From: Dehalococcoidia bacterium
Lineage (GTDB): Bacteria; Chloroflexota; Dehalococcoidia; GIF9; AB-539-J10
Length of the DNA: 7,345 nucleotides
Assembly (NCBI GenBank): GCA_030606385.1
Contig: JAUWGN010000045.1
Location: 1 to 7,345, forward strand
Direction of reading: 5' to 3'
The position numbers and the translations under genes were made by a program. This document shows positions 1-5,441 of the stretch, one piece after another. The notes under the pieces are model-generated. The model made no database searches, was not told the origin of the DNA, and saw only the letters and a program-made list of their open reading frames with translations. Position 1 is the first letter of the stretch, and every line of letters begins with the position of its first letter.

Positions 1-343
1 TTTCATCCCGTGGCATGGAGGGCACGAGAGCAGACCTGAAGTTCTGGGGAGGATATGGCAGAGGCATGACCCATTTTGCCTTTAGTGGAATGCCGTTCTT
101 GCGCCCTGATTCGTAGACACGGTTTAAGATAAGTTCGTAAGGATGACAATCGTCAGGGCAAAATGCATTGCAGGCAGAACAATAAATGCACCCATCCAGT
201 ATCCGTGTCTTTTCCCCGGCGATTAGCTTCTTTATCTCCTCCACTGATTCTTCATGGGTGAAATGGAGATAATTGCACCTCTCCAGGCATATGCCGCAGA
301 AAGAACACTTGTCATAATCGAAAATATCATATTTTCCCTTCAT
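1..343 (-). CDS. HdrD-like 4Fe-4S protein, third tandem paralogue (N-terminal part only)
   Basis: Only the first 114 residues are visible; the gene reads leftward off the window edge. It carries two 4Fe-4S ferredoxin motifs: C13-x2-C16-x2-C19-x3-C23, which is followed by Asn instead of the usual Pro, and C52-x2-C55-x2-C58-x3-C62-P, with an extra Cys at 66 (CPDDCHP). The segment after the clusters (YELILNRVYESGRKNGIP) aligns by eye with the two upstream genes, so a CCG-type C-terminal region like theirs is expected beyond the edge but is not seen. I chose the ATG at 343 because GGAG lies 9 bases upstream. An in-frame ATG at 358, 3 bases after the preceding stop codon, is an alternative with a weaker RBS. 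Probably a cytoplasmic electron-transfer subunit co-transcribed with its two neighbours; substrate unknown. Confidence 0.85.
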   Translation of the reverse strand, partial: MKGKYDIFDYDKCSFCGICLERCNYLHFTHEESVEEIKKLIAGEKTRILDGCIYCSACNAFCPDDCHPYELILNRVYESGRKNGIPLKAKWVMPLPYPPQNFRSALVPSMPRDE

Positions 344-361
344 GCTTGAGCGCTCCATTGC

Positions 362-1582
362 TTACCAGTCCTGGGCTATTTGTTTAACACGGAACCTGTT
401 TCTTGAAATAAGTTTAGGGGATTGATGTACAAGCGTCCCCACAAGCTGCGACCTTCCCCTCTGCCTCTGACGCCTCGCCGGTTTCTCCCCGATCGCCATT
501 TGAAGCATCTCCAGAATATGATAAATGGGCATGCCCGTGGGATAGAATGTGTGCACTGTAGAAAGCATTTGAAGGCACCCAGCACAATATACCACTATAG
601 CATCCGCCCTGGTTGCCTTGGCTTCCCTCAGGCTTCTTATTGTGGAAGATACAATTCTAGTAGGGCTGTAACCTGCTTCAGGGCTGAAGCCTGCGGCAAT
701 GCCGCAACACAAGGAGTTTTGCCGAGAATACCTCTCCTCAACCACTTCAACTCCTATTCTCGCCAGGAGCTTTCGGGGAAGGTCAAGAATTTCCTCCCCG
801 AAAATCTTGCCATAACAAGAATCCTGAATGGTCACCTTCATACCCAAGTTGCTTTTAATTTCTATCCTCCCATTTTCTATCCGCTCCCAAAGCCAGGGAA
901 GGAGGTGCTGAATTTCAAAATCGGGCTTAAATCCAAATCTAGGTAAAACATTGCTAAACATGTTGTACCCTGCTGTGCAAGGAATGACCATCCTTTTCAC
1001 ACCTAATTTGTGAAAATATCTATCCAGCCTTTTGCCTACCTGCTCTACTTGTTCAAACAGCCCCATCCTGTAATACATCTCACCACAGCAGGTATCAAGA
1101 GAGCCTCGAATTTCAAGGCCATCCAATAAGCTGGTTCTGGTTAAGTAAGGACTGGTGATGATGTTGCAGCCGGGATAAAACATCTCCTCACAGGGGGAAA
1201 GGTTATCCCATGCCTTAAGTATCTGTTTCTCCTCTTCAGGCAACCTATCCAGCACATAGGTCCTGAAGTTAGGCTTATAGTGTGGAATGAACCACTCCGC
1301 CCTTGAAAGTAACCCCTGGTGCATATACATCTCATGCCATCTGTCCAATACCAATTGGGTGGGATTGCAATGCTCAGGACAGATAAGATTGCAGGCAAGG
1401 CAACTGGTGCACTTTTGCAGCACGTATTTGGTTTTATCCCCTGCAATGAGCCTTTCTATCTCTTTCTTTGCCTCGTCAATCGGCAAGTGCATCACAGGAC
1501 ACTGGCTAAAGCACTCACCACAAAGGGTGCATTTATCTTTGTCGAAGGGGGCAAAGAGATCAAATTTATTCTCGTCCTGCAT
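362..1582 (-). CDS. HdrD/GlpC-like iron-sulfur oxidoreductase subunit, second tandem paralogue (406 aa)
   Basis: Predicted cytoplasmic redox protein of the heterodisulfide reductase D / GlpC / LutA group. Domains in order: ferredoxin motif 1 (C18, C21, C24, C28-P); motif 2 (C58, C61, C64, C68-P, plus an extra C72 in CPEHCNP); N-terminal CCG half (C139, CCG at 165-167, C202, where the usual CxxC reads CTAG); C-terminal CCG half with a full set (C256, CCG 292-294, C333-x2-C336). The second half should bind a special non-cubane 4Fe-4S cluster as in HdrB/HdrD, by family knowledge; the first half lacks one ligand. A basic tail of about 40 residues follows (RRQRQRGR). The ATG directly abuts the TAG stop of the upstream gene, with AGGA 8 bases upstream, implying translational coupling. 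No signal peptide or membrane helix is evident. The physiological disulfide or 2-hydroxy-acid substrate cannot be assigned. Confidence 0.9.
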   Translation of the reverse strand: MQDENKFDLFAPFDKDKCTLCGECFSQCPVMHLPIDEAKKEIERLIAGDKTKYVLQKCTSCLACNLICPEHCNPTQLVLDRWHEMYMHQGLLSRAEWFIPHYKPNFRTYVLDRLPEEEKQILKAWDNLSPCEEMFYPGCNIITSPYLTRTSLLDGLEIRGSLDTCCGEMYYRMGLFEQVEQVGKRLDRYFHKLGVKRMVIPCTAGYNMFSNVLPRFGFKPDFEIQHLLPWLWERIENGRIEIKSNLGMKVTIQDSCYGKIFGEEILDLPRKLLARIGVEVVEERYSRQNSLCCGIAAGFSPEAGYSPTRIVSSTIRSLREAKATRADAIVVYCAGCLQMLSTVHTFYPTGMPIYHILEMLQMAIGEKPARRQRQRGRSQLVGTLVHQSPKLISRNRFRVKQIAQDW

Positions 1583-3019
1583 CTACTTGATCCTGCTACT
1601 AATCAGCTTTCGTCTCCTTCTTGCCACAGAACTTCTATACAGGTTAATCGAAGCTTTGACGGTGATACTAATCAATCCCCTCATAGCCGGATTTTGAATC
1701 ACAGCACTGTGGTATATCTTACCAAAAAACCTGATACGCCGGGCATCAGCAGAGCTAATCTGAGGAATTGGCTCCATTTTGATAGGCCTGGGGAAGAAAC
1801 GTTTGCGCTCTCCAGGAATGAACAGCCAGCGGAGAAGGACATTGGTGAAGGCAGCGACTATGTCCCAGGCACGCTTTTCATTTCTATGAACCGGTGCTTC
1901 ACCAGCAGCCATTTGCACCAACTCCTGGGAAAGATAGATATCTACTTTGCTGTTGGTCAATACCTTTATAAGGGAAAGAAATATGTAGCAAGCATGGCAG
2001 GAAACAACCATGACCTCGGCTCCGGTTGCCTCTGCCTCCTGCAACCTGCGATAGAGGCTGTCCAACAGATAAAGTAGCATATGCAGGGCATTACCTGAAA
2101 CGGAGCCGTGCAAGGAAGGGATTGTAGCTGCCCAACCACAACAAAGCGCCGATTCCCCACTATGCTGCATCTCTACGATTTCACACCCGATGTGCTTCAC
2201 TGTTTCCCGCATTACCCCCTGTACCCTTCCTCCCGTGTATTTAGACAAGCAATTGTCATGAACAGTGACCTTCATGTTCAGCTTCTGCTTCACTTCTATC
2301 TCGCCATGGTTTAATTTCTCCAATATCCAATAGTCCAGCGGTTCTGGGCTGCAAAAGCTAAAATCGATGCCAAACCTGTTAGGCAAGACATCACTTAACA
2401 TCATCGCCTCAGCATTCATAAAGCAATACAGTTTTTCTATTCTCATCTCGGAGAACTTCTTGTTTAACATATTGCCTATCTCTTCCGATGCGCTTATCAT
2501 CCCCAGCTTATAGACATCCCCGGCACAGCCCCAAAAACCCTCAAAGCCAGCAATGGCTGGCTTTAGCTCCTCAATCAAAGAGGTCATGGCAATATAAGGC
2601 ACAAGATTGGAATAAAAGCCGGTGAGCAGCGTCACATTTTTGGGACTATCCATATTTTCCCGCCAGGAATGCAGGAGTGAAAGTTCATCCTCCTCCATCA
2701 ACACTCTAATGGAAGACCATATATTCCCGGACTCATTGGGGAAAACAAACTTGGCGATGGCAGGGAGCCCCTTTGACTGGTGCTCTTCATTCCAGCGCTC
2801 CAGAATTAGCTCGTAAGGATTTGCCTGCACAGGGCAGATAAGGTCACACGTATTGCAAGTAGTGCACCACTGGAACGCCAGGGAGGCATTCGTATCACCG
2901 CGGATGAGCGCCTTTATGTCCTGTTTCGCTTCCTCCACAGGAAGCTGCAACACGGGACACCGTTCAAAACAAAGGCCACAGTAATCACATAGGTCGTCTC
3001 TAAAAAAGCGAAATCCCAC
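1583..3019 (-). CDS. HdrD-like iron-sulfur protein with degenerate N-terminal CCG half, first tandem paralogue (478 aa)
   Basis: First gene of the leftward operon. Numbering is from the GTG at 3019. Two ferredoxin motifs (C11, C14, C17, C21-P; C52, C55, C58, C62-P) are followed by two CCG-type halves. The C-terminal half is complete: C257, CCG 293-295, C341-x2-C344. The N-terminal half aligns with the neighbour's, but the first Cys is Phe, CCG reads GCAG (around 164-167), and the Cys of the last motif is Met, so it probably binds no cluster. An extension of about 100 residues follows, with an amphipathic hydrophobic stretch (VLLRWLFIP) and a very basic end (ARRRRK), possibly for membrane or partner contact. 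The reading frame stays open to a TTG at 3070, giving 495 aa, but that codon has no RBS and lies about 6 bases from the predicted transcription start. The GTG has GGAG 5 bases upstream and matches the paralogues' length. The substrate is unknown. Confidence 0.88.
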   Translation of the reverse strand: MGFRFFRDDLCDYCGLCFERCPVLQLPVEEAKQDIKALIRGDTNASLAFQWCTTCNTCDLICPVQANPYELILERWNEEHQSKGLPAIAKFVFPNESGNIWSSIRVLMEEDELSLLHSWRENMDSPKNVTLLTGFYSNLVPYIAMTSLIEELKPAIAGFEGFWGCAGDVYKLGMISASEEIGNMLNKKFSEMRIEKLYCFMNAEAMMLSDVLPNRFGIDFSFCSPEPLDYWILEKLNHGEIEVKQKLNMKVTVHDNCLSKYTGGRVQGVMRETVKHIGCEIVEMQHSGESALCCGWAATIPSLHGSVSGNALHMLLYLLDSLYRRLQEAEATGAEVMVVSCHACYIFLSLIKVLTNSKVDIYLSQELVQMAAGEAPVHRNEKRAWDIVAAFTNVLLRWLFIPGERKRFFPRPIKMEPIPQISSADARRIRFFGKIYHSAVIQNPAMRGLISITVKASINLYRSSVARRRRKLISSRIK

Positions 3020-3082
3020 CTCTGCTCCAAGACTTTTTCCGACTGTACCACGATCAAGTAGACAAAGCAACCTAGTTTAAAT

Positions 3083-3113
3083 AATATAGCAAGTGGAAAA
3101 CTCTTGATGACAA
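3083..3113 (-). promoter_or_regulatory. predicted promoter of the leftward HdrD-like operon
   Basis: Read on the minus strand, TTGTCA (3113-3108, 5 of 6 to the -35 consensus) is followed after 19 bases by TATATT (3088-3083, 5 of 6 to the -10). TGC precedes the -10, giving an extended -10 element that can compensate for the long spacer. The start of transcription would fall near 3076, giving a leader of about 56 bases before the GTG at 3019. Found by eye only. Confidence 0.45.
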
Positions 3114-3114
3114 A

Positions 3115-3143
3115 TTTACAACCTGAAGAACATTATTTAGAAT
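3115..3143 (+). promoter_or_regulatory. predicted sigma70-type promoter of the mtnP operon
   Basis: TTTACA (3115-3120) and TAGAAT (3138-3143) each match 5 of 6 consensus bases and are separated by the ideal 17 bases. Transcription would begin near 3150, leaving a short leader of about 20 bases that contains the AGGAGG ribosome binding site at 3158-3163, 7 bases before the mtnP ATG. A small inverted repeat (TTATT-TAG-AATAA, 3133-3145) covers the -10 box. The -35 box lies one base from the -35 box of the opposite promoter. Confidence 0.55.
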
Positions 3144-3170
3144 AAGCAAACCACAAAAGGAGGAAAGTTA

Positions 3171-4049
3171 ATGTCCGAAGTGAAGATAGGAGTCATCGGC
3201 GGCAGCGGACTTTATAACATGGAGGGATTGGGTGAGATAGAGGAAGTAAGGCTAACCACGCCTTTTGGTGAGCCGAGCGACGCTATTATCACAGGTAATC
3301 TAGAGGGGATAAGGGTTGCCTTTCTTCCCCGGCATGCCAAAGGACATCGGATTAGTCCCTCCAACCTTCCGGCAAAGGCTAACATTTATGCTTTGAAATC
3401 ACTGGGGGTAGAAAGGATTATATCGGTGAACGCCGTAGGTAGCCTCAAGGAGGAAATCCAGCCAATGAACATGCTTATCCCTGACCAGCTCATTGACCAA
3501 ACTAAAGGGAGAGATAGCACCTTCTTCACCTCGGGGATAGTAGGGCACATCTCGTTTACCGAGCCCTTCTGCCCGGTATTAAGTCAAATTTTGTTTGAGG
3601 CAGCTACCAAAACAAGAGTTAAAGTGCATAAAGGAGGGACTTATTTAGTCATCGAAGGACCTCAGTTCTCCTCCAAGGCTGAATCTCAGCTTTATCGTTC
3701 CTGGGGAGCTGATGTCATTGGCATGACTGCCTTGCCTGAAGCTAAATTAGCCAGGGAGGCTGAAATATGCTGTGCCACGCTCGCCATCGTCACCGATTAT
3801 GATTGCTGGCATCTAAGCTATGAAACAGTGAGTGCAGAAATGATTCTGGCTAACCTGCAAAAAGGAGTCGATATCGCCAAGGAAATATTACGGTTGACTA
3901 TCCCTCGGATGCCTCAAAACCGTGAATGCGCCTGCGCCACCGCCCTCAAGGGCGCTATTGCTACCTCCCTGGAATACATATCAGCGGAAGCCAAGAGGGA
4001 TTTAAGACTGCTTATCGGGAAGTACTTAGACAGGAGGGAATTTGGCTAA
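3171..4049 (+). CDS. mtnP: S-methyl-5'-thioadenosine phosphorylase (292 aa)
   Basis: Cleaves methylthioadenosine, a by-product of polyamine and other SAM-using reactions, with phosphate to adenine and 5-methylthioribose-1-phosphate; cytoplasmic, first step of methionine salvage. Family signatures are clear: GGSGLY (10-15), PRHAKGH (53-59, phosphate/ribose site), NAVGS (87-91), EGPQFSSKAES (162-172), IGMT (183-186) and TDYDCW (208-213). In TDYDCW, D209 and D211 are the adenine-selecting aspartates of human MTAP; guanine-type purine phosphorylases have Asn at the position of the first. Full length for the family. It has a CxC pair (C253, C255) near the C-terminus, reminiscent of thermophilic archaeal relatives. 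The AGGAGG site lies 7 bases upstream of the ATG. It leads the rightward operon, and its last 8 bases overlap the next gene. A methylthioinosine or broad purine phosphorylase is the less likely alternative. Confidence 0.95.
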   Translation: MSEVKIGVIGGSGLYNMEGLGEIEEVRLTTPFGEPSDAIITGNLEGIRVAFLPRHAKGHRISPSNLPAKANIYALKSLGVERIISVNAVGSLKEEIQPMNMLIPDQLIDQTKGRDSTFFTSGIVGHISFTEPFCPVLSQILFEAATKTRVKVHKGGTYLVIEGPQFSSKAESQLYRSWGADVIGMTALPEAKLAREAEICCATLAIVTDYDCWHLSYETVSAEMILANLQKGVDIAKEILRLTIPRMPQNRECACATALKGAIATSLEYISAEAKRDLRLLIGKYLDRREFG

Positions 4050-5067
4050 GCTAGAGTTCAGTTGTTTGCCCACAGCTATAGGCAGCATGCCTCACACTGA
4101 CCCGGAAGAGGCTTGCTCTCTAGTTATGAAATATCTTCCCGATATACCTGCCTGGCCTCAACTGCCACCACGTTCTCCTAAAGAAAATATGGGTATTCAA
4201 TTTAGCGAAGGCTTCCCTGGAATAGTGGTAAACGGGGACAAAGTCCATATTGAACCAGGAGCAGACTTTGAAACAGAACTAACACAGGTTTACTTTGACG
4301 CTGAGCAAGGTAATTTTGATAAATATGCCGTTTCCCTTGAATATGCTGCGGGATTCCATGCTTTCCTTTCCCAAACGCCGAAATTAGACATGGTAAAAGG
4401 TCAAATAACAGGGCCTATTACCTGGGGATTGATGGTTACCGACAAAGAAGGTCTAGCTATCCTCTACAATGAGAATTTGGCTGAAGCTACAGCTAAGTTC
4501 TTACGGCTAAAAGCCTCCTGGCAGGAAAATGCTCTAAGGCAAATATCGCGTCACACTATCGTCTTCGTTGATGAGCCGTATCTGCTCTCTCTTCGTTCAG
4601 TCTTTACCCCTATCCCCGAGGACAAGGTCACTATTTTGTTAGAGGAAGTCTTCCAGGGGATTAGGGGACTAAAGGGATTGCATTGCTGTGGCAACACCGA
4701 TTGGCCCGTCCTTCTAGGAACATCAATTGATATCCTCAGCATGGATGCCTACAATTACGCCTCCTCCTTCAGTTGCTATCCCGGTGAAGTAAATTCATTC
4801 CTCGAGCGAGGAGGTGCCATCGCCTGGGGAATTGTCCCTAATAATGAAGAAGCCTTATCCACAGAAACTGTGTCCAGCCTCTATGATAGATTGGGAGAAG
4901 CCATAGCACCATTCACTAAAAATGGCATCAGCTTTAAGCAAATTTTAAGGCAAAGTTTGTTAACCCCTTCTTGCGGACTGGCATCCTTATCACCCGAGGC
5001 AGCACGCCAGGCTCTGGAACTGGTAGCTAATTTATCCCATAATCTAAGGAGGAAATATAGTGTATAA
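4042..5067 (+). CDS. core MetE-like (cobalamin-independent methionine synthase C-terminal domain / UROD-MetE superfamily) methyltransferase (341 aa)
   Basis: Corresponds to the catalytic C-terminal barrel of MetE without the N-terminal folate-binding half (full MetE is about 750 aa). Visible motifs: AIGSMPHTDP near the start, GQITGPITWG (120-129), VDEPYL (176-181), H214-C-C216 (the HxC zinc motif), D235 in SMDAYN where E. coli MetE has a zinc-ligand Glu, and C311 in TPSCGL matching the last zinc Cys. It probably transfers a methyl group to a thiol such as homocysteine. Related 'core' enzymes in archaea and Dehalococcoides are reported to use methylcobalamin or a corrinoid protein rather than methyl-folate; that the same holds here is inference. 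The TTG start overlaps mtnP by 8 bases and has AGGAGG 4 to 5 bases upstream inside mtnP, so translation is coupled. Another thiol or corrinoid methyltransferase of the superfamily remains possible. Confidence 0.85.
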   Translation: MAKLEFSCLPTAIGSMPHTDPEEACSLVMKYLPDIPAWPQLPPRSPKENMGIQFSEGFPGIVVNGDKVHIEPGADFETELTQVYFDAEQGNFDKYAVSLEYAAGFHAFLSQTPKLDMVKGQITGPITWGLMVTDKEGLAILYNENLAEATAKFLRLKASWQENALRQISRHTIVFVDEPYLLSLRSVFTPIPEDKVTILLEEVFQGIRGLKGLHCCGNTDWPVLLGTSIDILSMDAYNYASSFSCYPGEVNSFLERGGAIAWGIVPNNEEALSTETVSSLYDRLGEAIAPFTKNGISFKQILRQSLLTPSCGLASLSPEAARQALELVANLSHNLRRKYSV

Positions 5068-5081
5068 TAGGGGGCTACGAA

Positions 5082-5282
5082 ATGGAGTGTCAGATAGAGG
5101 TCAACAAATCCAGTTGCCCCTGCACCTATGAACCATGCTCCAGGAAAGGGAAATGCTGCGAATGCATCCGTTACCACTGGGAACTTGGTGAGCTTCCTGG
5201 TTGTTTGTTTCCTCCCGAAGTTGAAGCAACTTATGACCGCTCATTAAGCAAATTTATTTCCGTTTACAGCAAGAAAACATGA
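5082..5282 (+). CDS. DUF6485-type small cysteine-rich protein (66 aa)
   Basis: Small cytoplasmic protein with eight cysteines (C3, C12, C14, C19, C25, C26, C28, C41). The run CPCTYEPCSRKGKCCECIRYH followed by LPGC matches my recollection of the DUF6485 family, which has no assigned biochemical role; the pattern suits a zinc or iron-sulfur site. The ATG lies 14 bases after the preceding stop codon with a GGGGG stretch 7 bases upstream, so it belongs to the mtnP operon. Its TGA stop overlaps the ATG of the following 32-aa ORF. No function is proposed beyond metal binding. Confidence 0.8.
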   Translation: MECQIEVNKSSCPCTYEPCSRKGKCCECIRYHWELGELPGCLFPPEVEATYDRSLSKFISVYSKKT

Positions 5283-5377
5283 ACAAAAAGAAAAGAGTGG
5301 CGGCGTTAAAACACCGCAAGCATCGCAAGAAGCTCAAGGGAAAAAGAAGAGCGCAGAAATTAGCTGCCACAAAGTAA
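5279..5377 (+). CDS. very small, highly basic protein (32 aa)
   Basis: This ORF starts at an ATG overlapping the preceding TGA (ATGA) and ends at TAA 5375-5377. The 32 residues contain 11 Lys and 5 Arg, two His and no acidic residue (begins MNKKKRVAALKHRKHRKK, ends QKLAATK). The composition and predicted single helix resemble tiny RNA-binding ribosomal accessory proteins (bS22/Thx-like), and I recall similar mini-ORFs in Dehalococcoidia, though this is not checked. The stop-start overlap implies coupled translation with the DUF6485 gene. It could be a nucleic-acid-binding or ribosome-associated peptide. Because of its size a chance ORF cannot be fully excluded, but the biased composition together with the exact overlap argues for a real gene. 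Confidence 0.65.
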   Translation: MNKKKRVAALKHRKHRKKLKGKRRAQKLAATK

Positions 5378-5381
5378 GCTA

Positions 5382-5406
5382 CCTGGGAATTCTCCGAATT
5401 TTCAGG
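5382..5406 (+). other. RNA hairpin in the gap between the small basic ORF and the CCG gene
   Basis: CCTGGGAATT (5382-5391) can pair along all 10 positions with AATTTTCAGG (5397-5406), including two G-U pairs, around the 5-base loop CTCCG. It starts 4 bases after the 32-aa ORF's stop codon. No T-run follows (next bases are GAAAAGGCCC), so it is not a standard intrinsic terminator. It may be a processing or stabilising element separating the two parts of the operon. The rest of the 64-base gap shows only the AGGAGG of the next gene. Confidence 0.35.
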
Positions 5407-5441
5407 GAAAAGGCCCGTAGGAAACGATTAAGGAGGGTAAA

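Noticed and set aside
422..946. 174-codon plus-strand ORF
   Set aside because: Antisense to the 406-aa iron-sulfur gene, no family features; a shadow of the codon bias of the true gene.
1287..1697. 136-codon plus-strand ORF
   Set aside because: Overlaps both the antisense 252-codon frame and the true minus-strand genes; no RBS or domain.
1319..2077. 252-codon plus-strand ORF running across the junction of the two minus-strand HdrD-like genes
   Set aside because: It lies wholly antisense to two genes with intact cysteine motifs, begins at a GTG without a clear RBS, and shows no recognisable domain.
3020..3070. TTG at 3070 as the start of the first HdrD-like gene
   Set aside because: No ribosome binding site, only about 6 bases from the predicted transcription start, and longer at the N-terminus than its paralogues; the GTG at 3019 has GGAG at proper spacing.
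5063..5068. TATAAT just before the DUF6485 gene as a promoter -10 box
   Set aside because: No acceptable -35 box 16-19 bases upstream; the bases are the end of the MetE-like gene and its stop codon.
4881..5177. 98-codon minus-strand ORF over the end of the MetE-like gene and the start of the DUF6485 gene
   Set aside because: Antisense to two genes with clear conserved motifs, and no RBS or domain.
5382..5406. Hairpin read as an intrinsic terminator
   Set aside because: No run of T follows the stem, and the downstream gene has its own strong RBS but no convincing promoter, so read-through is more likely.
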